Shown here in pieces: positions 11,500 to 24,475 of a stretch of DNA of 64,000 bases. Each line of letters starts with the position of its first letter. Position 1 is the first letter of the stretch. The DNA is from Oasisia sp. SBJ-2009. Its lineage: Eukaryota; Annelida; Polychaeta; Sabellida; Siboglinidae. The DNA is taken from contig OZ024855.1 of the NCBI GenBank assembly GCA_964017155.1, positions 56,025,428 to 56,089,427 on the forward strand. Reading direction: 5' to 3'. A model generated the notes under the pieces. It saw only the letters and a list, made by a program, of their open reading frames with translations, was not told the origin of the DNA and did not search any database. The translations under genes were made by a program, and so were the position numbers.

Positions 11500-14400
11500 G
11501 GAATATTTTGACGCCCCTGCCATGCAGAGTTGTAAACCACTGCCTTGTGGTACAGGTTCTTGTCAGAACCGAAGGCTAAGGGAGCAAACCCTAACTAGAA
11601 AACCATGTCACTGTGGCAGCATCAAGGGCGGTTGATGTATGGAACTCCCAACATCTCTCGACCAGCCACTGCAGGGACAAATAGTTTGCGCCTGTCTTGA
11701 CATGTTCTTGCCGGTGTGAGACCTCTATTTGTTCCCCGAGAGAGTGTCGCTAGTAACTTGCAAAAGCCAGCGGCATTTCAACACTTTTTGCAAGCAGCTT
11801 CCATGAAATGTACAACTGTATGAAACTCCATACCGGATCGGCCGTCGCCCGGGTTACCAAGGACCGCGCTGCTCGACCTCATCTTCCGTCGACAGTGAAA
11901 AATCAGCTAGGAAGAAGAAGACAAAGACAAAGAAGACAACTACTGACAATTGGGCAATGGAACGTCAGGACTCTCCTCGACCGAGAAGGAGCTAACCGAC
12001 CAGAAAGACGTACAGCACTAGTAGCAATGGAACTTGCCAAATACAACATCGACATAGCCGCCCTATGTGAAACACGGTTCTCAGAGTCTGGTAGTCTCGA
12101 TGACTTGGAATACTCTTTCTTCTGGAGTGGATAACCGGAAGGAGAAAGAAGGGAGGTCGGAGTGGGCTTTGCTATCAAGAAGGATATCGTCACAAAGCTG
12201 ACAGAAATGCCACGGCCAGTAAGTGACAGAATCATGACGATGAGACTACCTCTGAGCAAGGACAACTTTGCTACAATTATCAGCGGGTACGCTCCAACAA
12301 TGACAAACCCAGATGAAAACAAGGAGGCCTTCTACAACCAGCTGGCAAGTGTGCTCAGTGGCATCCCTTATACAGATAAGCTACTGCTGATAGGAGACTT
12401 CAATGCGAGGATAGGAAGAGAAAATGATAAGTGGCCCTTGGTCATGGGCAAACATGGGATTGGGAAATGCAACTCCAATGGCGAGCTTCTACTGGCTCTA
12501 TGCTCTGAGTTCGAACTGATAGTGACGAACACCATGTTCAAGCAGAAGGATGAACGCAAGACCACCTGGATGCATCCTCGTTCCAGACATTGGCATATGA
12601 TCGACTTCATTATCACGAGGTGTCGGGATAAGATGGACATCCACAGTACCCGAGTCATGCGTGGAGCAAACTGCTGGACCGATCACCAGATGCTGAGGTC
12701 AAAAGTGGCTTTCAGAATACGAAAAAAGCATAACAGGCAAGGGACAAGTAAGCCGACCAAGCTGAACATTGCAAAACTAAGTACCACCAGCTATAGGGAG
12801 AGGTTTGAGCAGGAGATGGACAGTGCTCTCGCCCAATGGGAGGAAAATGAAAACTCAACACCAGACGAGGAATGGGCTGCTCTGCAGCAGGTCGTGTACA
12901 ACACAGCCAAGACATATCTTGGCAAGCCAGACAGAAAACACCAGGACTGGTTCGACCCAAATGACCAGGAGCTACAGACTCTTATGAACAGAAGAGACCA
13001 AGCCCACCAGAGAGTGTTACAAACCAGGAGCACTAGGTCCACCACTGCAGCATACAAAGATGCCTGCAGATTGCTACAAAAACACACGCGTGCACTGAAG
13101 TCAGACTGGTGGGAAAGGAAGGCAGTGGAGCTGCAGAGAGCTGCTGACAGTAACAACATGAAGGGCTTCTACAATGGGCTGAAGGAAGTGTGGGGACCCA
13201 AAAGGAAGGGACCTGTTCAACTGAAATCAACAGATGGAATGGAGACCTTCTCTGACAGCAAGAGAGTTGTGGCAAGATGGAGTGAACACTTCCAGAAGCT
13301 ACTCAACGTCCCTGGCGACATAGATCACGAAGCTCTGGACAACATCCCGCAGCGCATTATCAAGACAAGCCTCGATGAGATTCCAACTACGGATGAGATG
13401 GCTAGAGCAATCGCCGGCCTGAAAGATGGCAAAGCACCTGGAGGAGATGGAATTCCCGCAGAAGTATGGAAGCACGGAGGAGACAATCTGTTCAGCAGAC
13501 TGCGCCAACTAATCACCAATGCCTGGGAGGTGGGTTCTGTACCACAAGCATGGAAGGATGCCAGCATTGTAACCATCTACAAGAAAGGTGATCGAACAGA
13601 CTCTGGGAACTATAGAGGAATCTCTCTTCTTTCCATAGCGGGCAAGATCTTCGCGAGGATCCTCCTCAACAGACTATCTACCCACATAACACCAGAGGTA
13701 GTTCCGGAGACACAATGTGGCTTCAGAGGTAACCGGAGCACCGTGGATATGATATTTTGTCTCCGACAACTACAAGAAAAATGCATTGAACAGGACCGAC
13801 CACTGTACATGGTATTTGTCGACTTCAGCAAGGCGTTCGATACAGTTGGGAGGACTGGGCTATGGCAGCTACTGAGGAAGTATGGCTGCCCAGAGAAGTT
13901 CACAACAATGATCGAGGCACTACATACTGGAATGTTGGCGAATGTTAGTGTTGGAGGAGAAGTCTCATAATCGTTCAGTGTCACAAATGGGGTCAAGCAA
14001 GGTTGTGTACTGGCCCCCACGCTCTTCTCCATCTTCCTATCAGCAATGCTCGACGAGGCTTTCCGAGACATGGGGGATGGAGTCTACATACAGTCCAGAC
14101 AGAACGCTGACCTATTCAACGTCGCACACTTCAGAGCAAAAACCAAGACTACTCGGATACTGATGAGAGAGCTGCTATTCGCAGATGACAGTGCACTGGT
14201 TGCACACTCTGCTGAAGAGATGCAGAAAATAGTGGATGCTTTCTCCGATGCGTCAAAGAAGTTCGGCCTGAAGATTAACATCAAGAAGACCGAGGTGCTG
14301 TACCAATCCAACTCTACAAGAACCCGAGAGGAGGATATCATGGTTGATGGAAACAAGCTGAACTCTGTTCTAGAATTCACCTACCTCGGAAGCACTATAT

Positions 14401-14996
14401 CAAGTGATGGATGCATTGACGATGAAATACAGAGGAGGATGGCCAAGGCTAGTGCATCTTTCGGCCGACTACGCCAGAGACTCTGGAACAACCACCATGT
14501 GTCCATGCGGGTTAAAGGCAAGATATACCGTGCAATCGTGCTGTCCACCCTCCTATACGGAGCTGAGGCCTGGACAGTGTACAGACGACAGGTGAAAAAG
14601 CTGCATGCCTTCATGATGCGACATCTGCGTTCGATCATGAGGATAACCTGGATGGACAAAGTGACAAACAAGGAAATACTAGAACGAACAGGGCTGCCAT
14701 CTATGGAAGATCTTCTGATCAGAATGAATCTCCGGTGGACTGGACACCTTATGAGGATGTCACCAGACAGGCTACCGAAGCAGGTTCTCTACTCGCAACT
14801 GTCTTCTGGTCAGAGAAAGAGAGGGCGCCCTCGTCTCCGGTTCAAAGATACCATCAAGAGAAACCTGAAGATGAGAGACATAAAGATCGACTCATGGACA
14901 TCACTCTCACAGCAGAGAGACAAATGGAGAGCAACAGTCAAGTGATGGAAGCAGTCTTTGTCGCTTCGCGACCGACAGCATGATGATGATGATATA
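11500..14996 (+). mobile_element. Near full-length RTE-like LINE (copy 1)
   Basis: An endonuclease plus reverse-transcriptase retrotransposon with a probable 5' leader (about 11500-11807), one long coding region (11808-14945) and a short 3' end that finishes in an (ATG)n run after CGACCGACAGC. A 3' microsatellite instead of poly(A) is usual for RTE-type elements. Two shorter relatives share this 3' end at 32760-34384 and 35199-35450. The 5' boundary is approximate because no target-site duplication was found. Confidence 0.8.
11808..14945 (+). pseudogene. LINE ORF: APE-type endonuclease plus reverse transcriptase, two in-frame stops
   Basis: One continuous frame of about 1,045 codons interrupted only by TAA at 12132-12134 and TAA at 13968-13970; no frameshift is needed. 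The N-terminal part is an APE-like endonuclease: IGQWNVRTLLD, ALCETRF, LIGDFNARIG, HMIDFIITR, WTDHQMLRSK. RT blocks follow: [79 protein letters not shown] and YLGSTISSDG. The C-terminal region (LYGAEAWTVYRRQ, MRITWMDKVTNKEIL, RWTGHLMRMSPDRLP, KRGRPRLRFKD) is typical of RTE-related elements that databases often label craniofacial development protein 2-like. The first stop lies between the N-terminal endonuclease motifs and the second just before the GVKQGC block, so the copy is inactive but recent. Confidence 0.85.
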
Positions 14997-16190
14997 ATGT
15001 CAATATACATTAATGCAATTTGTGTAATATGGTATGTTCATTGTGTTTCAACAGAGAGCACATCCGTTTTAACGTAAACTAATTTGACTGATATATTCAG
15101 TCCATGTGAGGCATATGTATACATTTTGCACAGTAATAAGATAATTTATAGACGGCTTTCAATGAATAATCTGCCTTGGAATGAAATGCAAAGTATATTA
15201 ATTAGTATCCTGAGTGGAAGTTTTACAATTTAGTTGACATATCTACACAAATAATATTACGTCTCAACGTGAGCCGTAAATGACACAATCAATACATCAA
15301 TTTCCAGTCACAGTATTTTGAGTGCACATGTACATGATAGCCGGTTACTTGCATATGCGATTTATTTTAGTATCAATAACATTACGGTAATCTGTTGAAA
15401 TACCCTATCTAGTACACACTAATTTAGTAGGTAATCTAACGTTTGGGAGATGGCATATTGAGTCGTTAATCCACGTATATTATCCGACACAATGTATTAA
15501 ACAACCGATATAATATATACCAATGCATCTGTAAAATGACGATATCTTACAGACAGCGTAATTACGATTGAACTAATTCATTTATAGTGGCAACTGCATT
15601 TGCACGAAAACAGTACATATCTGTGAACGGTTGTGACATTTGTTATTGTACTGAATGAGTCATGGAAGAAGCATTCATTACAATACAAATTATACATAAT
15701 AATGCTTGCTAATAACGCGCATGACCTGACAGCCGAGGGGCGATGGGGCGACAGAGAAGACAAATATGACAATTAAATATCGAGAGCTGCATACCACGGG
15801 CGGCTGATTATTTTAAAACGGACTTTTTCTGTTGGCGATACTAGCAGCTGAATGGCGTGTCGTTGTTTCGTTATTTAAAACACGTGAGCTGATCTGTGCC
15901 ACACAGTGGCTACGCGGCTTTGTGCACTTACAATCGAGGCATGCAACGTTGGTGGGAACGGGTCGAATTTTAGTTACCGGGGCAAAGCATCGTTTTCTAT
16001 TATGCAGACTGACAAATACCACTTGCATTATGAACAGTTACTCGATACATCCCGTCAGAGACCGGCGCTGAGTTGAACCGGATATATTTGTATTTTATAA
16101 TTGTCAACCTGATTAGATTCTAAACATAATGGCACTTGCAGACAACCTACACAAACGGGTACACACACGACGCACGTATGCACGCACGCT
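14997..16190. other. No gene seen
   Basis: AT-rich sequence between the LINE and inverted-repeat element 1. Short frames at 15578-15772(-) and 15832-16071(+) show no domain or splice context. Confidence 0.4.
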
Positions 16191-16856
16191 GTTACAACCG
16201 ATATTGTAATAATCGCCCGTTAATGTAATAACTACCCGATAATGTAATAAAATCAACCGATAATGTAATAACCGCCTGATAATGTAATAAAATCAACCGA
16301 TAATGTAATAAACTTGCTACCCGATAATGAAATAATTTTCGCCCATTAATGTAATAAACTCCTCTTGCCTGATAATGTAATAACTTTCGCCCGTTAATGT
16401 AATAACGTACACATTTCACGTAGGACTTAGTCGTTTTCGTGGATTTCATGTGGATTTCTTGCACTTAGTCCACTTTTTCTGTCGCCTATTTCGCAATACT
16501 GTCATGTTTACTAAAGGGTAGTAGTAATCTTTTTAGATTAAATCCAATATGTTGATTCCAAACCTGAAGTTAGATTTGTCAGGTCAGGATTTTGAATTAT
16601 ACATTCTCGCACCACGTTATACATTCTGGCACCACGTTATATATTCTCGCACCATTTACGAATGACGATTTCCCTTTCCATGCTATAATGTTAGGGTATC
16701 TAATGCCGCAGCCTTGGTGTTTGCCGGTTCAATGCTATTTTGAAAGCCATATTTAAGAAATGGTTGATTAAATAATTTTTATTATGTAATTTGTTGACAC
16801 TTTCGTGTCTGTAAATTCTCGCATGATGTAGTCTCGATCCAATTATATAATATATA

Positions 16857-16877
16857 TATCTATGTATATATATATAT

Positions 16878-16917
<40 letters not shown>

Positions 16918-16934
16918 CATTTATATATATATAC

Positions 16935-17010
<76 letters not shown>
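16857..17010. repeat. (TA)n microsatellite
   Basis: Nearly pure TA dinucleotides with a few interruptions at the inner edge of the left TIR. The Tyr-Ile frames across it are artefacts. Confidence 0.97.
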
Positions 17011-17292
17011 GAAAACGAAAGCCGGGACCCGAGCTTTCTCGGTTGCCGCACCAACGGTGTGGAATTCGCTTCCTGCCAGTGTTAAATCACAAGGTAATAT
17101 AGTTTCATTCCGCCGACATCTAAAAACCTATCTCTTTAATGCTGCCTATCCTCCTTAGCCTCCTAGCTTTTCCATCCATCCGTTGACGACTCACGCATTG
17201 CTTTCGATTATGAGATTGATTAATCCCCTGGTTTTGTCGCGCCACTGAGCTTGATTTTCGAGGATATTGGCGCAAAAGAAGTTACTACTATT

Positions 17293-17385
<93 letters not shown>

Positions 17386-17390
17386 CCAAA
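17011..17390 (+). mobile_element. CR1-like LINE 3' fragment
   Basis: Right after the (TA)n tract the plus strand encodes [20 protein letters not shown] and [14 protein letters not shown] (17020-17155), the conserved C-terminus of CR1/Jockey-type RT polyproteins. A short 3' UTR follows with the hairpin-like GCGCCACTGAGC...ATATTGGCGC (about 17237-17272), then (ATT)n and (TA)n. The upstream RT is absent. It lies inside inverted-repeat element 1. Confidence 0.75.
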
Positions 17391-17534
17391 AGACACCGCC
17401 TCTCTGCCTGTGGACCCACATCTATACTAAATTTGCGTGTATTGCCTGATATTGTGCATGTGATATAGTGGGTCCACGTGGATGGTTCGTAGATTTATAC
17501 ATTTTTATATAAGACTACAATGAACTAGCTAATA

Positions 17535-17720
17535 GCCCCACAAATAACGATGGAAAGAAGTATGTCAAACATAGCATACCGGGATAGAAAGGAAACATAT
17601 TGGGAATGCGAAAGGCAATGGTCAAGTACGTGATTGAACAAGTCAGAAGATGGAATTGGACCTGGGCAGGGCAACATCAGTAGAATATGAAATATATGAT
17701 GGACATATCGCATCACTATC
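17535..17720 (+). mobile_element. Short 3' fragment of a second RTE-like LINE family
   Basis: ATGGAAAGAAGTATGTCAAA onward (17549-) translates in pieces as MERSM-NIAYRDRKE and then WTWAGQHQ. This matches the C-terminal ERGM-NITYRDRRK...AWAGHVSRIRD segment of the LINE at 37397-37783. It is a degraded piece of the same family, inside inverted-repeat element 1. Confidence 0.55.
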
Positions 17721-19236
<1,516 letters not shown>

Positions 19237-19239
<3 letters not shown>

Positions 19240-19292
19240 GATCAAATTATATATGCACACACATATTTGGCCTAATTCGTCTAATTTTCATC

Positions 19293-19350
<58 letters not shown>

Positions 19351-19406
19351 GATGAAAATTAGACGAAATAGGCCAAATATGTGTGTGCATATATAATTTG
19401 ATCGAG
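19237..19406. repeat. Large palindrome with (TA)n loop
   Basis: A 61-bp arm (19237-19297, starting CTCGATCAAATTATATATGC) and its reverse complement (19346-19406) differ at one position and enclose 48 bp of TA. The same arms occur at 40160-40220 and 40366-40424 in element 2, so this is a conserved inner part of one element end. Confidence 0.92.
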
Positions 19407-20183
19407 AATACATCATACGAAAATATGGGGACACGAAAGTGTCAACAAACTACGTAATAAAACCTTAATAAAACATTCTTTAATCAACCATTTCTTAACC
19501 TGGCTTTCAAACTAGCATCGAACCGGCGAACACCAAGCCTGCGGCATTAGATACCCTAAAATTATAGCATGGAAAGGGAAACCGTCATTCGTAAATGGTG
19601 CGAGAATGTATAACGTGGTGCGAGAATATATAATTCAAAAGCCTGACCTGACAAATCTAACTTCAGGTTTGGAATCAACATATTGGATTTAATCTAAAAA
19701 GATTACTACTACCCATTAGTAAACATGACAGTATTGCGAAATAGGCGACAGAAAAAGTGGATTAAGTGCAAGAAATCCACATGAAATCCACGAAAACGAC
19801 TAAGTCCTACGTGAAATATGTACGTTATTTCATTAACGGGCGAAAGTTATTACATTATCAGGCAAGAGGAGTTTATTACATTAACGGGCGAAAATTATTA
19901 CATTATCGGGTAGTAAGTTTATTACATTATCGGTTGATTTTATTACAGAATCAGGCGGTTATTACATTATCGGTTGATTTTATTACATTATCGGGTAGTT
20001 ATTACATTAACGGGCGATTATTACATTATCAGTTGTAACAGCACTGCATCACACTCTCCCATAGGCGAGGAGAATGTGAAATCAAGTCTATATGTATCTA
20101 TGTTATCTCTCTGTACCGTTTCCTAGCAGCAACATCCGGTCTTCATATTCGTCTGGCTTCGCTTTTCATTCGCTCGCAGGTGT

Positions 20184-20456
20184 TTACTTTGCGTAATCTA
20201 CACACATCAGCCCTGTCGCGTCGCTGTAAACAACTTCACCGAGATACTGTGAGTTCGATGATGCTGGTGTCTGGGTTCCTCTGCCGACCATGTGTTGACC
20301 TCCGTAACAACAGATACAAGTAACCTGGTGCGGACACTTGAGTCGTCTGGCACTATTCCCGTACGAGCAGTGTCGCAATATGTTCATCTGATCAGCTCTG
20401 CATTTACCTTTTGCACCATTGACCTCTGCCTCAAAGTTGCGGTCTTCAAACAGCAA
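20184..20456 (-). CDS. Unrecognised small ORF, possible exon
   Basis: A 90-residue frame that is not simple sequence and contains six cysteines in its middle (KCRADQMNILRHC, then LKC, then TCICC). There is no signal peptide at its first Met. Upstream (minus sense) a pyrimidine-rich run ends in GTTTGAAG, which could be a weak acceptor. It does not share the seven-cysteine spacing of its neighbour at 20782. It may be a chance frame. No function is proposed. Confidence 0.2.
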   Translation of the reverse strand: MLFEDRNFEAEVNGAKGKCRADQMNILRHCSYGNSARRLKCPHQVTCICCYGGQHMVGRGTQTPASSNSQYLGEVVYSDATGLMCVDYAK

Positions 20457-20781
20457 AAAGGACTATAAGTGGTACTTAGCGTTGTTCAACCAAATCTCTA
20501 GGACTTGATTGGGTCTTGCGAAGCACGCGTCTCTTTCTTTAATTCAAGACAGCCAAAAATGGAAAGAACGGGGAACGGCGTCGGAACCAGGGGATATGGT
20601 GGTTTGGAGGCTCAGCCCCCAACAATGTAAGTGTAAGTTCACTGTATTTTCGTTTCGCTTTAATCTCAAAACGTCAGTCCTGTGTCCGAGTGCACTTCTG
20701 GGTTTATTAATGTTTTGATCGCACGACATTAAACGTCTTACAGTGAATCCACCAGAAACACCAGCGACTGGCAAACCGTTG
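20457..20781. other. No gene seen
   Basis: Region downstream of the peptide exon at 20782-21006(-). It may include that gene's 3' UTR. Short frames on both strands show nothing recognisable. Confidence 0.35.
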
Positions 20782-21006
20782 CTACCAGCGATCGTAATCG
20801 AACCAAAAGTTGCAATCATCAATGCAATCGCTTCTTTGGTCGACGCATATCTGCACTACCGGTAATGGCCAAGTCCGTCCAGGACAGTGCCCTTGGAAGC
20901 ACCTGTAGAACAAGTCGTCACACAACAGCAAGCAGAGAACGAACGTAGTGATCTTGGCTGCCGAAGAAACACATGCGAACGTAGTTATCACCATGAATAC
21001 CAGAAG
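20782..21006 (-). CDS. Secreted seven-cysteine peptide, main exon (member 1)
   Basis: The exon follows a good acceptor (TTTATTTTCAG in minus sense, AG at 21007-21008) and stays open in phase 0 for 74 residues. It begins with most of a signal peptide (LLVFMVITTFACVSSAA); the initiator Met should lie in an upstream short exon not identified here. The mature part has cysteines spaced C-x3-C-x6-C-x4-C-x12-C-x6-C-x3-C, with WPLPV between C4 and C5, VDQRSD between C5 and C6 and IDD between C6 and C7, all of which recur in the other members. It is probably exported through the secretory pathway. I do not recognise the family. The nearest intact paralogue by these motifs is the one at 30428. A decayed paralogue lies just upstream at 22869-23064. 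Confidence 0.8.
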   Translation of the reverse strand, partial: LLVFMVITTFACVSSAAKITTFVLCLLLCDDLFYRCFQGHCPGRTWPLPVVQICVDQRSDCIDDCNFWFDYDRW

Positions 21007-22097
21007 CTGAAAATAAACACAGTTACAACAATTTGTATTATAACATAGTACACTATATATGTAATTTACTGCATGTGTTAAGTCGTTTTGTGAAGTAGAT
21101 GTAGAGATTGCAGTTTTTGGTTTACCACTTATGTTTACAAAGAAGTCCCAATATATAATACAGGAAATAGCAATTTAAACAAATAAATTACAGCGAATAG
21201 GTAGTGCATGATGATAATTATGTTTACACTGTTAACATACACCATGTGAAATGTATATTTTAGACTTTCCAACATTTTATGTAAAACAAAAACCAGAATA
21301 TTTTCCTGTTTCTACCAAACAATCGCAGAAGATGTTTGCCTCAAAAGCAACCTAATGTTATTTGAAAACAATTCTAGAATATTGTCTCAATAGATGTAGA
21401 GTGACGTGTAGGTTTACTTTAAGTAGCGGAAGTGGGAGCTTGTGTGATGAGCCACTTCGATATATTGGTCATGTCTGGTTATATAGATTAACGCCCATAT
21501 TTTAGTGAAACGGTGAATTTTTATATTTTAGTCTTTTAAATGGAATATTTTGGCGAGTCTCAGGCGGGATGCATTGTTGGTTTTGTTGAGTCTGAAAGCT
21601 GAATATGTTTTAGTCAAGCAAAATGTTATTAAAGCAACATTTTATTATGAACATATAATATATGCATTGATTTTAAAGACGCAAACATTAGCATAGCACG
21701 AATGACTCTTACAATTCGGTATGAACGATTGTATAACATTTCATAACATATCACAATTACTATGATTCAAAGTAACGTTCATATGTTTTTATTGAATTCC
21801 ACACATCCATATTTAGATATGATTGAATACAGGGGACAATGATATATTCCATTCAGAGATCAGTTTTACTGGCTTCTAGCATGCCGAAACACTGTATTAA
21901 CTGAGTAGTCTGTATAAGTTTATTTGTGGTTAACATGTTCTAAGCTTACGAGGTCTGATTCAACTAACAGAACATTATTGTCAAAGCCGACCTTCCTATG
22001 GTGGCACTCAGACTAGTCAGTGTCACCCTGGAATTATATTTTATTTGGTTGATTCCTAAGATTGTTTATGTTGTATGTAATTGTACAATTCCACATA
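21007..22097. other. Probable first intron of the 20782 gene; no other feature seen
   Basis: AT-rich sequence upstream (minus sense) of the peptide exon. The missing first exon may lie here or further right, but I could not assign it. Confidence 0.35.
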
Positions 22098-22249
22098 AAG
22101 ATTGATTGATTGATTGATTGATTGACTGACTGACTGACTGACTGACTGACTGACTGACTGACTGACTGACTGACTGACTGACTGACTGACTGACTGACTG
22201 ACTGACTGACTGACTGACTGACTGACTGACTGACTGACTGACTGACTGT
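22098..22249. repeat. (TGAT)n/(TGAC)n tetranucleotide array
   Basis: About 20 bp of TGAT units then about 125 bp of TGAC units. The minus-strand Ser-Gln-Ser-Val frame across it is an artefact. Confidence 0.97.
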
Positions 22250-22625
22250 CGTTCTCGGTATTCTTTTACGTATAAAACTGAGACGGGACCAACAATAACG
22301 TGATCTCCGTGTCAAGAAGGATACACCTTATACAATGTTGAGAATCTGTTGAGAATCAGGTTTTTACCCAAGATATACTATAACAGTTCCTCATATGATA
22401 TGGGATATTTGATCTTGAGCTGCCTAAAACACTTTCAAAAACCACAGCTAATCCCTGCCGGAATAATCTGACTGAGCAAAACGATCTCTCACCACGTTGC
22501 CATGGTCTTGCATCAACGACAACATCGTTAATATATGTTTTACCTCTTTTTACCTCTCACGTGGCACCATTGTTTCCCTGCTTCCGATACGTGATAGCGA
22601 CTGGTTTACCAAACACCCATACATT
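22250..22625. other. No gene seen
   Basis: Unique sequence. A minus-sense ATG followed by GTGAGA (about 22490-22502) resembles a first exon but its phase does not fit the known main exons. Confidence 0.3.
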
Positions 22626-22748
22626 ATGCTCTTGTTCTTGCTCCTATATATGTGCATGGCGACCATGCTTGTAAACCGAGCAGCCTTGCCAAGTGGCCTT
22701 TGTCTTTCTGCCAAATGTTGCAACATCTTTGGCGATGATTGTTTGTGA
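22626..22748 (+). CDS. Possible 40-residue secreted Cys-rich micropeptide
   Basis: The frame starts with a strongly hydrophobic leader (MLLFLLLYMCMATMLVNRA) and ends with a short tail holding cysteines in a C-x4-C-C-x6-C arrangement, with a stop right after the last Cys-Leu. A longer frame from 22497 includes it. There is no splice evidence or TATA box, and the pattern differs from the seven-cysteine family. A leader plus a Cys-dense tail is the layout of small neuropeptide or venom-type precursors, but a 40-codon frame can arise by chance. No function is claimed. Confidence 0.22.
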   Translation: MLLFLLLYMCMATMLVNRAALPSGLCLSAKCCNIFGDDCL

Positions 22749-22868
22749 ACAAATCCTGCGGTGATATGGCTGACATAAGCACGATGCTGAACGTCTGAAA
22801 ACAACATGTTTCAGTAAAGTACGATGACAAATTTGCCAAATATTGTCAGATGTATTTAGAAACCGAAA

Positions 22869-23064
22869 CTACCACAAGTTATTTCCAAATGAGATGAATG
22901 TCTGGTCCACGTTCTGTCTGACTGGACACATGCCCAATTGAGAGGAAGAGTAGAATGACAAATTAGTCATTATTGAGAAATACGCGATGCATTCCATGTT
23001 TTCCGGTATTAATCCCTGGCCATGGGGTATGTTTGTGACCGCGATCATGAATACAACCAGAAGG
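22869..23064 (-). pseudogene. Decayed seven-cysteine peptide exon
   Basis: The minus strand from 23064 starts CTTCTGGTTGTATTCATG, close to the start of the intact exon at 21006, and reads LLVVFMIAVTNIPHGQG, a clear signal-peptide core. After the first Cys (ECIAY) the expected second and third cysteines are missing. Then MCP joins directly to PVRQN-VDQT, which aligns with PVVQICVDQRS of member 1 but lacks about ten residues and C5. C6 and C7 are lost, the acceptor AG is also lost (minus sense reads AAATTC just before CTTCTGG), and the frame ends at TAG (22869-22871). Confidence 0.6.
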
Positions 23065-24475
23065 AATTTAGCAGGACGAAGGGTTCGATATTTGAGAAAC
23101 CTTTGCGAGTTATACCATGTGGATCCGATGCATGTCAAAGAACATGGTCTACTCCAATCACCAGCTGACTTTACATTCGGAACAGTATCGAAACGGTATC
23201 CACCTCATGCTATCACCGAAACAGTAACCAAATATTCGTATCTTAACATGGACGATGAGGGGTTGGCATTCAACCAGTAACTTCACAATGTGTAACGTTG
23301 CTGCTTGTTAAAATTGATACATTCAACATAGGAAATTCCAACTACCGGCAGAAAAGCGAATAGATAAATTGCTTTGGCTATAATGTGCAATTTAATCTCA
23401 GTCTAATAACTAACTATTATTTTGCATCTTTGTTCTGATATATTGATACCCATTAGCACATTGAAAATGAAGACATTCTCATTGCCCTGTTACCTCTTGC
23501 AATGCAGCCAGCTGGGTAATTATCGCCTACGAAATATAACTTAATCTCATTTGATGGTTTGATGGATGAAAACTGTCTTTACCAAACGATAGGACTGGGA
23601 AGGAAGTCCTACACAAGCATCCATATATCCCCTGTATACGTTGTCACTCTGTGAATATGGCAGTCAGTTATTGGTCTTCAGTTGCCTACCTTACTAATTT
23701 TTCGGGATTGGGGGTTGGCTCCGTTGTCCCCTTCTAATTGTTCCACGGGTGTGAACACTAAGCTATTTGGTATACTCTGAGTAAAGTGTAGAGCACGTTA
23801 TATCATTGAAAACAAAAGTTTACTTATCTAGTATCAGTCACTCTTCTTAGCAATACTGAGTTACTGTTGGGAAGTTTAGAAAACTACGTATTACTTAACT
23901 ACTCTATCGAGAGGGGCGTGCTGACTATTACTTTTAAAAGTTATTCAACCTGTGCGTTGATTTGTTGTTGTATTAAGACAGACAACGCATTTAGAGTCAT
24001 ATTAATGTTATCATGATGAATACAACATTGTCATAGTTAGTTGTGCAAACATGCAACATCGGGCATCCTGGTGAGCTCTCGTTTGGGTCATTGTGGACAT
24101 CACCATTCAAACCCAATATAAAACATTGCCTCTATGTTGTATAGCGGAAGTGGAAGAAACGAATACAACATATCTCACCAAACACCGCGTTGAATCACCA
24201 TTTGCAATGCCACACAGCGCACCACGAGATCAGCAACTTCGCGGAACTCTGCGGTTGAAATACCGGACAGCACGCGCGCTACTATTTCAAATAATGTTAT
24301 GTATTTTTAGGCACTGGAGAAACAATACATACCTGGTATGGTCCGTCCCTCTTTTATTACTAGTTATTTATACTATTAATAATAATAATAATAATACAAA
24401 TACTACTATTACAATAATAGCAATAGCAACAACAGTAATAACAATAATAAGCTATGGTATGGATACATAAAATAT
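23065..24475. other. No gene seen apart from an (AAT)-rich run
   Basis: Includes a simple AAT/ACT-rich segment at about 24378-24450. An open frame across 22987-23280(+) overlaps the decayed exon and shows no motif. Nothing else is supportable. Confidence 0.4.

Noticed and set aside
15832..16071. 79-residue plus-strand ORF
   Set aside because: No domain, signal peptide, splice or repeat signature; compatible with chance.
22987..23280. 97-residue plus-strand ORF
   Set aside because: Largely antisense to the decayed peptide exon, with no recognisable motif of its own.
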